A DNA stretch of 64,000 nucleotides from positions 26,113,366 through 26,177,365 of the forward strand of contig NC_090023.1 of NCBI RefSeq assembly GCF_037176765.1, given 5' to 3'. The position numbers were made by a program, and so were the translations under genes. Of the stretch, positions 43,475 through 55,137 are shown piece after piece (position 1 is the stretch's first letter; every line of letters begins with the position of its first letter). A model generated the notes under the pieces. The model was not told the DNA's origin and did not search any database. It saw nothing but the letters and a program-made list of their open reading frames with translations. This DNA is from Anolis sagrei. Taxonomy: Eukaryota; Chordata; Lepidosauria; Squamata; Anolidae.

Positions 43475-44222
43475 AATTCAGATTGCTTACTGTACCTTGG
43501 GAAGTCTGACTTGGCCACGGTGGGCCACACTCTTATTATATCAAGGATAGACTACTGCAACGCACTCTACGTGGGGTTGCCTTTGAAGACTGTTCAGAAG
43601 TTTCAAGTAGTCCAATGGGCGGCAGCCAGGTTGCTCACCAGAACAGCGTAAATGGAACATACAACCTCTGTTGTGTCAGCTCCACTGGCTGCCAGGTTGC
43701 TACCGACCACAATTCAAAGTGCTAACCTTAGCCTATAAAGCTCTAAACAGTTCTGGTCCAGTTTATCTATCTGAACATATCTCCCCCATCAATCTGCTCG
43801 AGCATTAAAATCTGCCGGGAAGACCCTGCTCTGGGTCCAGCCTCCTTTACAGGCACAAGACAAGAGATGGCCTTCTCAGTGGTGGCCCCTCGGCTATAGA
43901 ACTCCCTCCCCATTGATGTTAGATATGCCCCCTCCCTCCTGGTCTGTAGGAAAAAAGGTTAAGACCTTGCTTTGGAACCAGGTGTTTCCAAAGCAAGAAG
44001 CCTAAACCACAGTGCAATATGGAATTGACATGAAGCAGCATGAAGACTATGAGATTAGGTGCTATGTTTTAACAGTTTTAATTGTATTTATATGTTTTAC
44101 TTCATTTGATGTATTACGATGTGGCATTGAATGATTGCCAGAACTGTAAGCCACTCTGAGTCCCCTTCAGGGTGAGATAAAGCAGGATAAAAATATAGTA
44201 AATAAATAAATAAACAAACAAA
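43475..44222 (+). mobile_element. L2 LINE 3' part
   Basis: ORF2 C-terminus ([17 protein letters not shown]-type; [17 protein letters not shown]) with frame breaks, then 3' UTR with CTCTGAGTCCCCTTCAGGG and AAATAAATAAATAAAC tail. Confidence 0.85.
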
Positions 44223-44790
44223 ATAGTAAGTACTTACTTACTTACATACTTAGGCGATCCCTCATAGTCTGAGGATGATGGTCCTCCAATGGTGGTAATC
44301 TGGGGGTGGATCCGTAGGTGGCTGTGGAGCCCTATTCTTAATCTGCATCTTCTCCTGCAGTGAGGGCATTGGTTTCCAGGTGGGAGGTGGTCCCGGTCAG
44401 GGTTGGCTTGACGCGCCTTCCTCTTGGCACAATTCTCTCTTTCACCCTCCATCCGTGCCTCTTCAAATTCTGCAGCACTGCTGGTCACAGCTGACCTCCA
44501 GCTGGAGCACTCAAGGGCCAGGGCTTCCCAGTTCTCATGTCTATGCCAGAGTTTTTAAGGTTGGCTTTGAGCCCATCTTTAAATCTCTTTTCCTGTCCTC
44601 CAATATTCCGTTTTCCATTCTTGAGTTCGGAGTAGAGCAACTGCTTTTGGAGACGGTGGTCAGGCATCCAGACAACATGGCCAGTCCAGCGGAGTTGATG
44701 GTGGAGGACCATCGCTTCAATGCTGGTGGTCTTTGCTTCTTCCAGCACACTGACATTTGTCTTGACATTTGATTCCAAAATAGTAAGTGT
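44223..44790 (-). mobile_element. Zinc-finger LINE C-terminus with (TTAC)n tail
   Basis: Minus-strand frames encode [20 protein letters not shown]..., a basic region and the zinc finger [21 protein letters not shown]. The tail (TAAG)n reads TTAC on plus at 44228-44245. One frameshift separates the two open parts. Confidence 0.75.
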
Positions 44791-44804
44791 TTAAATAGTG
44801 ACTA

Positions 44805-44895
44805 AATGGCCATCTGTTGGGAGGGATTTAATTGTGTTTTGATTGTGTGGCAAGGGGTTGGATAGAATGACCCAACCCTATGATTCTATGTGTTC
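44805..44895 (+). mobile_element. CR1 3' end fragment
   Basis: GGCCATCTGTTGGGAGGG...CAAGGGGTTGGATAG...CTATGATTCTATG. Confidence 0.65.
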
Positions 44896-44899
44896 TAAG

Positions 44900-45494
44900 G
44901 GAGAACAATATTTGGTGTCTCACATTCTGCAATGCTAAAACATCTAAGACTATAAAAGACTGATATGCAGAGCAGAGATTTTATTTGGAGGGGCAATGCC
45001 TCCACTATGGCTACAACCTACAAGCTGAATAGCCGTCTTCATGGAATAACATACATCATTTCTTCTCTGTCTGATCAAGGTGGAGCTCCATCTGCTTTTC
45101 AGAACCACACAAGGAGCAGCCATTTTTGTGTGGCCCAGTTTGAACTGGTGAGTTCAGAGATTCAGAGTGGGACACTTTGCATGCAAAGTGAGAGCTGTCC
45201 CTTCCTGACAATTGTCACCAGAGATTTGAGCCAGAGTAAACTCATGAATTAAACCACCCTGATTTGCTAGGGCTACTTACTTTTTACTGCTATGCTGAGG
45301 ACATTGGCTTTATTTTTAAAGAACTGCCTCTGATTTCCTTTCTAATGGAATTGGACACCGTGGAATTTATTCCCAAACTGCCAACAATGTGAGAAAACTA
45401 CCAAGTAAATAAAAAGAATACAATCCTCCATTCGCACGGTATCTACAGTTTCATTTATCCATATCTGACAAAATGTGCCCTCTCAACAAAGGAT
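44900..45494. other. Intergenic, no feature recognised
   Basis: No gene or repeat was recognised. Confidence 0.4.
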
Positions 45495-45740
45495 TCCCCC
45501 AGTCAGTAAGAAGCCAGACCTTGAAAACTGCTAGGCCATTAAGTGCTATTCAAAGTGGCCAATTGAAACAGTCATACCTACCTCCAACAGACATTCCACA
45601 GATATATAAACCCCATGTTCGTAGTTTCCAACAGACCTCACAACCTCTGAGGATGCCTGCCACAGATGCAGGTGAAACATCAGGAGAGAATGCTTCTGGA
45701 AAATGGCCATACAGCCTGAAAAACGTACAACAACCCAGTC
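45495..45740 (+). mobile_element. Family X repeat
   Basis: CATTCCACAGATATATAAAC...CTCACAACCTCTGAGGATGCC...GAAACATCAGGAGAGAATGC...CATACAGCCTGAAAAACG. The reverse orientation of this sequence is at 54470-54830. Confidence 0.6.
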
Positions 45741-45986
45741 CATAGTTTTTTAGACATTTACCCTTGTCTGAAAAAACATGTTGTCTCCATGTTCTCTGAC
45801 ATCTCCCAGTGCAATTCTGTGGTATGTTTCCATTGAAAATTGACTATAGAGTCATGTTCGAGGATCTAGGAATGCCTTGAGATGTCATCCAGGCTGGCCA
45901 GTGTGATTCCATGGTAAGTTTAGGCCAAAAGTCATTCATTTCAAGGGGGTAGATTATTATCCACAGTATTGCCTTCTACAGTAAGT

Positions 45987-46021
45987 CCCACAACAACAAC
46001 AACAACAACAACAACAACATA

Positions 46022-46061
<40 letters not shown>

Positions 46062-46500
46062 TAATAATATACTTTATTTATATCCTGCTCTATCTCCCCA
46101 AGCAGATTCAGGATGGATTACATAACACAGCAAACATTCAACACCATTATACAATTAACAAGGACAGACAATACAGAAACAGAGGTAAAGGCTTTTTCCA
46201 TTTCGAGCATCTGGAGGCTGTGCTCAACTCTGGCCACAGGGAGGTGCTGTCGCTCCATCTTCCATGTTGTCCATAGACCACCTTCCAACTGAGTCGCTGG
46301 CATGTCCTTATGGGTGCCTTTTAATACCTCCCCACCTAAAGCGGCACCTATTTAACTACTCATATTGCTGTTTGCTAGGTGGGCAGAAGCTGGGGCTGAT
46401 GGCAGGAGCTCACCCCGACCCGGGCTTGAACTGCCAACCTTTTGATCAGTAAAACTTTCTGCAGCTTAGGGGTTTAACCCGCTGTGCTAAGCCCAGCCTG
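45987..46500 (-). mobile_element. tRNA-derived SINE with (ATA)n and (CAA)n tail
   Basis: A CAA repeat (45989-46018) and ATA repeat (46019-46070) are followed by a minus-strand SINE body whose head (AGCACAGCGGGTTAAACCCC) is at the right end. Confidence 0.75.
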
Positions 46501-47084
46501 TCATATCCTCTGCCAATATGGGGGTTGTACTGCAGTGGAGAGATTGCTACTTTAAGTACCTTCCAGTCACTTTCAGGGCTTTAGAGTTTCTGTTTTTGGA
46601 TTCTCCTAGCAGAATTATTTGGCCAAATCTTTTTCTTTCTCCATTTTCTTCTAATGTATAGGCTTCATTGAAAGCATTGGGGTGCTGGGGCCTTTGGGAT
46701 CCCAAAATCTTCACTGAAACCTGGGCTGAATGATTCCCACCCTTGCTTGAAAGTAAGGATGACAAATGTACAACCTTCTAGATGATAATTACTGTAATGC
46801 CCATCATCCCTAGCCAGAGAAGCTAATTTAAAGAACGGCTGTGAACTGAGGTCCAAGAACATTTAGAGGGCCACACGTTGCCCATGCTTGATCTAGAGAG
46901 CTGCCACCAGTTCAAGCAGACAATAGTGGGATAGAGGATGTAGTATTTTTACATGCTCTGGCAATGACCATATATTTTATTTACAGTCAAGCAGGCAATA
47001 AGAACCATATAGAAGAGAGAAATTCTTGCCTCAAGTTGTCTTCAAAGAGTATTGAATTTTGCAAAAATGCTATGTTTACAAGAA
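46501..47084. other. Intergenic; family B trace at 46830-46895
   Basis: A degraded foldback arm (GTCCAAGAACATTTAGAGGG...TTGCCCATGCTTG) is present. No gene. Confidence 0.4.
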
Positions 47085-47155
47085 CCGGTTGTTAGGAATT
47101 ATGGGAGTTGAAGTCCAAAACACCTGGAGGGCCAAAGTTTGCTCAAGCTTGATTT
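47085..47155. mobile_element. Half of foldback MITE family B
   Basis: GGTTGTTAGGAATTATGGGAG...CCAAAACACCTGGAGGGCC, one arm only. Confidence 0.6.
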
Positions 47156-48210
47156 CAAGGATTTTTTTTAAAAAATCTTGTTTTAAAATATGAAGCTATT
47201 TTAATGTCCCTGAGATCAGAAATGAGAGCTGTCCATAGCAACTAACTGAGGAATCCAAGATTTGTGTGAAGCTGAGATGTTGCAGCAGTGAGTTTGATTC
47301 CACCCCACTCCAAAAATAAAACCCCTAAAAGATAGCACTAAAGAGGGCAGTTCCCACACTGCAACATTTTGTTGCCGATCTCACTTGGCATGCATTCATA
47401 GCAAGCAACTTCAGGTGTCAGAGTGTGTCTCTGATTTCAATTCAGTAATCGGAGAAACCATGCTGCTCTAAGGAAAGTGCTTTGTGTATTTCTTCGACAA
47501 AAGATCATGTTGCTTTCGTGTTCATCCATAATGAGATACAACTATGTGGAGCGAATACACGAAGGTCTCACCCTCCCCAACACTCTTTCTTCGAACATTA
47601 AAATGCAGTGCACGGCGTGTACTTTCTAACTTTGTTTTGTCTGGTTCCTGGAGATATGGCCATGAATTTTTATCCAACACAATGTTTTATTGATATAGAA
47701 ATGTATCGAAGGGGTCATTTTAATTAGCGTTTGTCACTCTGTGTTAAATATCGCTTGAAGAAATAGCAGCTTAGAAGAAGTTGCATTTAGCCTGGGAACA
47801 AAGCCAAAACACATTTCTATTCCCTACCGCCGTACACCGTACTCTACCCAGCCAGCTATTACTGGAATGAGCAATAACCTTGAAATCTTTAATGTGCACA
47901 ATGTATTTTCAGCAAACTCCCGTTTGAGTTGTACTGAGAAGTTTTGTCCATCATTCCAGCTGCCTTAGTGGAAGCAATTATATGATAGCCACCAGATGCT
48001 ACAGCTCTTGGCTGGTTCGCATGTGAAAAAGGCAACCAGCTTTATTGGTTGGTCATTTTAGCATAAATCCAACTGGGAGACCAAATTGGAGTTAATCAAT
48101 TAAATCACTAATACCTACTTAAGTACTGATCTGCCAGTCATCTGCTGGTTCAACAGGTCAACTGTGATGCTTGTCAGAAATTTGTTTAGTCTTTCTATAC
48201 TGCATTTCAA
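47156..48210. other. Intergenic unique sequence
   Basis: Over 1 kb with no recognised repeat, unusual for this window. It lacks conserved frames. Confidence 0.4.
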
Positions 48211-48214
48211 TTTT

Positions 48215-48960
48215 TTTTTATTTATCGTGTCAGTATCGACCAGACAATTGTATTACATTTTTAACAAAATTTTAACAAACAGACAAAACAGAGTTTGCAA
48301 GCTTGGTAGTTGATGTCCTTTGACCAGTAGCTAGCCACTTGGAGTGCCTCTGGTGTTGCCGCAAGGAGGTCCTCCATGGTGCATGTGGCGGGGCTCAAGT
48401 TACATTGCAGCAGGTGGTCTGTGGTTTGCTCTTCTCCATACTCGCATGTTGTGGATTCCACTTTCTAGCCCCATTTCTTGAGGTTGGCTCTGCATCTTGT
48501 GGTGCCAGAGTGCAGTCTGTTCTGCGCCTTCCAAGTCGCCCAGTTTTCTGTGTTCCCAGGGGGGAGTCTCTCATTTGGTAACAGCCATTATTATTTACAG
48601 TTTTTTATTATTTACAGTTTGATTGAGGTTCTGGGTTTGAGCCTGCCACTTTTGGACTCTCGCTTGCTGGGGTGTTCCTGCGAGTGTCTGTGTAGATCTT
48701 AGAAAACTATTTCTTGATTTAAGTCATTGACGTGCTGGCTGATACCCAAACAAGGGATGAGCTGGAGATGTCTCTGCCTTGGTCCTTTCACTATTGGCTA
48801 CTACTTCTCAGCAGATGTCAGGTGGTGCAATACCAGCTAAACAGTGTAATTTCTCCAGTGGTGTAGGGCGCAGACACCCCGTGATAATGAGGCATGTCTC
48901 ATTAAGAGCCACATCCACTGTTTTAGTGTGGTGAGATGTGTTCCACACTGGGCATTTCAA
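48215..48960 (-). mobile_element. Non-LTR retroelement 3' fragment, clade unassigned
   Basis: The minus strand encodes CEYGEEQTTDHLLQCNLSPA then CTMEDLLAATPEALQVASYW, a cysteine-histidine C-terminal motif (C..C...H...C) I associate with non-LTR retroelements. A T-rich stretch at 48212-48225 would be its poly(A). It is degenerate. Confidence 0.5.
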
Positions 48961-49027
48961 TTAAAACAACATTAATATGAAAATACAACAGAAATGTAGC
49001 TAATTGATTAAAAGTTTATCTATCTAT

Positions 49028-49210
49028 ACTGTAGAATTTAACTGCTGTTGGTAAATGCTGTGGAATCATGGGAATGTATTTCTACAAGGTCTTTAACCTT
49101 CTCTGTCAAATAGTGTCAGTGGTCCACCAAACTACAACTCCCACAATTCCAGAACTGCCATGGCAGTTAAAGTAGCATCAAACTGCATTGATTAGTTCAC
49201 TGTATAATTT
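49028..49210. mobile_element. Foldback MITE family A, complete
   Basis: TAGAATTTAACTGC...GGAATCATGGG...TTTCTACAAGGTCTTTAACC, then the inverted arm with CCAAACTACAACTCCCAC and GTAGCATCAAACTGCATTG. Confidence 0.7.
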
Positions 49211-49379
49211 GTCTTACCATAAATGTGAAGTATTCTAAGAAACTATTTAATTTATTTTTATTTGAATGTTATGAATTTTATAATTGCTAGCTGCTATAGT
49301 TCCTTTGGGCAGAGTGGCAAAAACAGAGCAATCGAGCTAATGTTAGTGGCATGTGAGCAATGAAGGAATACAATGAAAT

Positions 49380-50208
49380 TGTTGCACTCTGGCCTGAATT
49401 CACTTTTGAACCACACAAGAGTCTAGTATTACTAACTAAAAAGTTTATTGAAGAAACAGCCAATACAAAAAGGCAAAAGGCAATACAGAAAGCAATGTCC
49501 CAAAAAACAATTGGAAAAAGGCTATTAAAAGGTAATAGTCCATACATCAGAGTTCTGTTCCCAAAGAGACAAGGTACATGGAAAAACAGGAGTCAATACA
49601 TAAGCATAAAACCAAGAACTTCTTCCAAAACTTGAATCCATGAACATGAGCACAAAACTTTCCCAAAGTACTGAAACATAAACTTGAACATGAAACAAGA
49701 CCAAGGTGTACCAGTAACACAGTGTTGCCTGCTCTGACCCATTTAGTAAACAATCCTTTAATTTAAGGATTACAAAGCCATGAAGTCATGCCTTTGACAT
49801 CTGCTCTGTTGCTTCAATGATTTCTCACCCTGTTTAGATTTCTCACTCTGTTGTTTCTCCCGATGTCTCTGTGACCTCCATAATTTGCCTCCCTCCTCCC
49901 TGAGACTGACCCTCAAACTCTTACTAACTTCAGGTGTGTTCCCAGGGGAAAGATCTCTCCCTTCCAGCTCCTTATCTTCTGTTGCCAAGGAACGACTCAG
50001 GAAAAGGTTCTCCTTATCTTCTGAAACCACCGCATCTCCCTCTCCACTCTGCTCTGAAACTGTTTCTCTGTCACTGGACACAGACCCATTCTCCCAGGCA
50101 GAATCATGATCTAAAATCCCCTCATTTCCCACACTGGAAAGCCCACCAGTCCCCACAACCTCTGTTATAACAATCTCCTCATATTCAGCCTCTAGCTGAG
50201 CTACAACA
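49380..50208 (-). mobile_element. Solo LTR with 5-bp target duplication, fossil
   Basis: 829 bp with TGTTG...CAACA ends and perfect 5-bp flanks GAAAT (49375-49379, 50209-50213). Its strand carries a late AATAAA. It is related to the LTR at 30813-31920. No internal region was found. The perfect duplication suggests limited age. The 5-bp duplication fits Gypsy-like or some endogenous retroviral LTRs. Confidence 0.85.
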
Positions 50209-50213
50209 GAAAT

Positions 50214-50709
50214 ACTGCCAAAAGTTGTAAAAAAAAAAACCACAAGGGTGAAAGGAAAAATAAACTGGTGATGTGTTTTTCTGTTACTGACAATCAATAA
50301 ATAAATATTTATCTCTGAAAAGGCCCTCTCTGCCCCTGATTTCTTCACACCCGATCTCTCCTGGTATGAACCTTTAGGTACATATGGGGGAAAGGCACTC
50401 TGGCATCAAGATGTTATAATTTTAAAATTTCACTAAACACTTCTAAATCCTCACAGCCAGCATAGTCAGAATATTTGCAAAAAAATTTTTATGAAAAAAG
50501 TCTTTTTACGTATAAAACCACTGTCCCTCACATTCTATCAGAAATGCACTGGAAGTAAATGCAGTTCCTTAAAATATCTGTATAATAGAGTCCTGTACCT
50601 GTGAGGGATATGTTTTAGAACTTTGCAAGGATAGGCAAAACCACAAATAATACCAAACCCTGTGGAAATGAAGGACCTCTGGCCCAAAAATAACATAGTG
50701 TCACATTGG
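50214..50709. other. Intergenic, no feature recognised
   Basis: The spacer between two solo LTRs. No internal retroelement sequence was recognised. Confidence 0.4.
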
Positions 50710-50714
50710 AGGAC

Positions 50715-51509
50715 TGTTGTGGCTCAGTCTGAGTCTGAGTCTGCAACTGAACTGTTTGGACCTTTGGGGCCTGCTGCTGGGCCTTCTAAGCCTGACTTTC
50801 TGCAGGATGATGAGGAGGCTGATGGGTTACAGATCCCTGTACATGCTCCAGACGGGGCTGATAGTGCGCCTTCTGAAGAAGAAACAGCTAGCCTGTTCCC
50901 CGGGGAAAGAAATGTGCTTTTAGATAGAGACAGTGAAATCCTACAAGTGTAAGTGGAGACTCCTTTTGATTCCCAGAGTGATCTAGCCCAGCTGGGTCAA
51001 GATAAGGAGTTGCATAGCCTTGAAGATAATGGTGAATTAATGAGCAGACAGGACCGTTTGCAATTAAGGGTTCGCAGAAGCACACACCTTGCTAGCAAGA
51101 GGGAAGCCAAAGGTCAACACAATGTTTTCATGTCCGGAAAGCTTATTTAATGATGTAGCTGACAGGCATTTCTTGTCAGTCCAATGTTGCTTCTTACCCG
51201 TTAACTTCTGTGGATTTGCCTTGGCTTTTGTGGAACGCTTCTGGCTTCTTGGAGACTGAGATTCTGATCCTGATTTTACCTGTTTGCCATGGACTCTTGT
51301 TTGATTATTGCTAAGGGATTATGCTTAATGTTATTTACCTGTGGATCTTGGGATTTTTGCCTTTGTATTTAAGACTCTGTTTTGCCTATTGAACTTTTGC
51401 TTCTTTATTTCTCTGTTATGATTTTGCTTTTTCTCAATAAACTACAAAACTACATCCTTGGTGTGTGCTGGCGTCTTGAGCAAGGTGAAAACTATCCTGA
51501 GTTGCGACA
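50715..51509 (+). mobile_element. Solo LTR with 5-bp target duplication, fossil
   Basis: 795 bp starting TGTTGTGGCTCAG and ending TTGCGACA. Perfect 5-bp flanks AGGAC (50710-50714, 51510-51514). AATAAA lies near 51436. It is only distantly similar to the neighbouring LTR. No partner LTR or genes. Confidence 0.85.
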
Positions 51510-51639
51510 AGGACAAAGAAAATGTCTAGGGAGGACAGATGTCATTGGATGTGAATAAATTAAACTATGGATACTGGTCCTACAGATATGGGGATCATGA
51601 TATGTGTTATTTTAAAATACATTTTTTAAACCACATTAT

Positions 51640-51845
51640 TTTTATTGATGATGATGATGATGATGATGCTAATGGTAATGATGAAACATGCCTTCCAGCA
51701 ACTTTCAACTTATGGCAGCCCAATGATGAAATTATCACAGAGGTTTGTTTTTGTTTTTTGGAAGGTTTGCTTTTGCCTTCTTCTGAGGCCAAGATGGGCT
51801 TCTATGGCATTCAAACCACTACACCATACTTTACATTTATATTAA
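51640..51845 (+). mobile_element. (GAT)n repeat and old tRNA-SINE-like fragment
   Basis: GAT trinucleotides (51643-51668) precede a SINE-like core with AACTTATGGCAGCCC...GAGGTTTG...CTTCTTCTGAGGCCAAGATG...CCACTACACCATAC. Confidence 0.5.
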
Positions 51846-52079
51846 TTTAAATATGCCTGTAAGTTTGAAAATTGAAGTACATTTAGCAAACTTTCCTATC
51901 AAGCACATAGACTTGCAACTCAGGGAAATCCAGGGAAAGTATGAATACATTTATTGAAGTCTTCTTTTACAAATCAGAACCAAAAATGGATTGCATCATT
52001 CAGAGCGATTATGTAGGGAAGTTGTGAAGGAAATTCACAGGAAATGGAAGGATTTCATGGGTATCTATTAAATAACAAG

Positions 52080-52485
52080 GTCAGTTCAGGTATCACTGCA
52101 TTAGAGTGAGAAGCTAAGCCTGAGTTCTCTTGTTCCTGGTTCAAGTCAAGCTTTGATTTTGGATTCAATATATCCTGGAAGTTTTCTATGTTCCTATTCA
52201 TATACTCCTGTTCAAGTTTTATTAGTTATGCCTTCTTGATTGTGGACTTATGCTGTATCTGTGATTTCTGGCTGTTCCTGGACTTTGTCAGCTCTGGAAC
52301 TTTATGAGACATTTGATTATTGTTTGGTTATCACTTCTTGCTAAACCATTTCGGATTATATATCTTCCTTTCTTATTCCTGATTTTAGATCCTTTTTATA
52401 TGTTTTTACAATAAACTGTTTGCTTATATTCCTGGACTCTTGTATGGTGCAGTGTTCGTAGTGTTTCCAGACCTGGAGTGCAACG
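52080..52485 (+). mobile_element. LTR 3' fragment, fossil
   Basis: Resembles the 3' part of the LTR at 27652-28416 (own strand), with CAATAAACTGTTTGCTTATA near 52410. Only a fragment is present. Confidence 0.55.
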
Positions 52486-52997
52486 TTCTACACCTCTTGT
52501 TGTGGGGCAGAAGCTCACACTGACTTGTGTGGGCAGATCTCTCTTTTTGTCTCTCTCTCTCCCTCCCTCCCTCTATGATTCCCAGTGGCTTTGGATTCAT
52601 TCAAATTCAGGGGCACAATCTGTCCAATTGCAACAACCACTTGTCTGCTGGAAGGCAGCCTTAGACTAAAAAATAAACTAAAGATTATTCCTCCAGATCA
52701 GGAAAAGTCAAACACTTTCTCCAGTCTCAGATAAAGATGGAACTACTAACATTGCAAGATAAATGTTTAAGGAACATAGGTGAACAGGCAAATTATCTAA
52801 CGACACAGAAAAATACTGTGCAACTGATGCAGATATTAAATGCGACCACTAGAGGACATTTGTTAACAATATCCAATTCAAATGCAACTATAAGATAATT
52901 TGTCCTGTATGCTTTAATTTTTGAAATCTATTTTGGTAAACAATTTAAAAACAGTGTTAGCAAAACAACATAGAACATTTCAATCATAAATTGTTGT
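52486..52997. other. Intergenic between LTR fragments
   Basis: Contains a CT-rich simple stretch (52541-52575). Nothing else was recognised. Confidence 0.4.
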
Positions 52998-53150
52998 TGA
53001 TTATTGTTTGGTTATCACTTCTTGCTAAACCTTTTTGGATTATATATCTTCCTTTCTTATTCCTGATTTTAGATCCTTTTTGTATGTTTTTACAATAAAC
53101 TGTTTGCTTATATTTCTGGATTCTTGTGTGGTGCTGTGGTTGTAAGTGTT
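52998..53150 (+). mobile_element. Second LTR 3' fragment, direct repeat of 52313-52465
   Basis: TGATTATTGTTTGGTTATCA...CAATAAACTGTTTGC is nearly identical to 52313-52465, in the same orientation. Fossil. Confidence 0.65.
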
Positions 53151-53154
53151 GCAT

Positions 53155-53690
53155 ACATTATGAGGTATGTAAATCCACTGGGATTTAGTTCCAGGATCCC
53201 CATGGATACCAACATCTGTGGATATTCAAGTCCTATTGTATATTCATAAAAGGTAAAGGTTTTCCCCTGACATTAAGTCCAGTCATGTCCAACTCTGTGG
53301 GTTGGTGCACATATCCATTTCTAAGCCAAAGAACCAGCGTTGTCCATAGACACCTCCAAAGTCATGTGGCCAGCATGACTGCCTGGAGCGCCGTTACCTT
53401 TCTACCGGAGCGGTACCTATTGATCTATTCACATTTGCATGTTTTCAAACTGCTAGGTTTACAGAAGCCGGGGCAAACAACAGAAGCTCATTCTGCTCCC
53501 CGGTTTCAAACCTGCGACTTTTCGGTCAACAAGTTTAGCGGCACAGCAGTTTAACCCACTGCACCACTGGGACAATGAAAAAAATCAAGCTTTGCTTTTG
53601 GATTTGATGTTTTAAAAAAATTCAAACCATAGATGGTGAATCCATGGAGGCAGAATCCATGATATGGAGGACCAACTGTTTACTTTGTTC
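53155..53690. mobile_element. Tigger-like remnant split by a Sauria SINE
   Basis: TTCCAGGATCCCCATGGATACC...GTGGATATTCAAGTCC on the left and GGTGAATCCATGG...ATGGAGGACCAACTG on the right resemble Tigger-type MITE termini. Confidence 0.45.
53252..53576 (-). mobile_element. Sauria-type SINE, full length
   Basis: AGGTAAAGGTTTTCCCCTGAC at the left is the complement of the ACCTTT tail. The tRNA-like head is at the right (B-box like GGTTTGAAACC on minus, A-box GTGCAGTGG). Confidence 0.85.
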
Positions 53691-54469
53691 TTCATTCAGT
53701 CAGCCAGCTTCTATCATACCTTTTCCAGATATACAGTAGTATTAGCTAGACTACAGTCCTATCAATCCTGGTCATGATGGCCAGTAGAAGTGCCAGTTTG
53801 GGGCAGGTTTTCATAATTCAACAGGATATTGGGTCCTATTTTTAAAAAGAAATTAGCATCATGCTAATTGACCCTTTCAAATGGTTAAAGATCTTTCAGG
53901 CCAAGTGAGGTAAGTATTTATTAAAACAGGCATGAAAGAAGGAATCTAGCTTTAGGACAATAAAGCACAATACTATTGGGGGAGATGGAGCTCATTTCAG
54001 GAAAAATGCGGAGGAAATTTGTAAGATTAATTATTCTCAGAAAGCTAGGAAACGTTTACAACTCTATTATGCTTTTAAGTCTAGTCTGCTTGTTCATTTA
54101 GCTTGCTAGAAATGTCATGTGTCTGTGAGCATTGGTTTAAAATTGGAATTTTAGCACAGTGGTATACAATGGCCTATGAAAAGACTCCATACCAATTGTC
54201 AGAAAACCAGAAGTTGGAGAAGTTTCTTTTGGGTTGCATTTCACAGAATCAAGCCTGGCCCTGTGGAGAACCCACAAGCTTCCCACTGATCAGTCCCAGG
54301 GACATTATTTATATAGAAATTAAGAGCTTTCCTTCAGGAATAGGGAACCAACAACCTGGAGGCCAAATCTGCATCTCATCAGCCAGGATGGTCATTATTT
54401 AATCTTAGTGGCAAAAGGTGACTAAATCATAGCTTGTTTTCTTAACTTCCTGGCAGCTGTCATATTGGG
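53691..54469. other. Intergenic, no feature recognised
   Basis: A 99-codon plus-strand frame (54103-54402) resembles no protein I know. Confidence 0.4.
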
Positions 54470-54830
54470 TTGCTATCAGTTTTCCAGGTTGTATTGCCAT
54501 GTCGCAGAAGCATTCTCTCCTAACATTTTGGCCATATCTATGGGAGGCATCCTCAGAGGTTGTGAGGTCTGTTGGAACCTAGGCAAGTGAGGTTTATATA
54601 TCTGTGGAATATCCAGGATGGGAGAAAGAACTCTTGTCTGTTTGACACAAGTGTGAATGTTGCAATTGTCCAGCTTGATTAGCATTTAATGGCCTTGTAG
54701 CTTCAAAGCCTGGCTGGTTGCTGCCTGTGGGGATCCTTTGTTGGGAGGTGTTAGCTGACCCTGATTGATTCTTGTCAATGTGTTGTTGAATGCCTTCGAC
54801 AACACGTTGAGCTGTCAGACTGTTTTGTTG
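54470..54830 (-). mobile_element. Family X repeat, longest copy
   Basis: GGTTGTATTGCCATGTCGCAGAAG...GGCATCCTCAGAGG...GGTTTATATATCTGTGGAAT...GGAATCCTTTGTTGGGAGGTG-like end. Its complement gives the 45495-45740 sequence. Confidence 0.6.
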
Positions 54831-55049
54831 CTTCTGCATTTAGGGCACCCTTCACTGTGTTTCTAGCCAGTGCTGAAATGGACAGCTCCACTACTTTCAA
54901 CCTCCGTATTTATTACTGGTGGTCCAAAATGGGAGAAGCGAAATGAATCCTATCCTATTCCCAGATCTGAGGGCAGGAAAGATTGACAACTCTTCATTCA
55001 TCCTATCTTTCCATGTTAGTTCAGTATTCTTCTATGAAGAAAATTCCAG

Positions 55050-55115
55050 TGTTAGGAATTGTGGGAGTTGAAGTCTAAAACACCTGGAGGGAGGACTGAA
55101 GTTGGCTCATTCTTG
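55050..55115. mobile_element. Half of foldback MITE family B
   Basis: GTTAGGAATTGTGGGAGTTG...AAAACACCTGGAGGG, one arm. Confidence 0.6.
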
Positions 55116-55137
55116 TGTAGCAAAGGTAAGAGACCTG

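Noticed and set aside
54103-54402. 99-codon plus-strand frame as a small gene
   Set aside because: No similarity recognised, no splice or promoter context, and the composition is like the flanking DNA.
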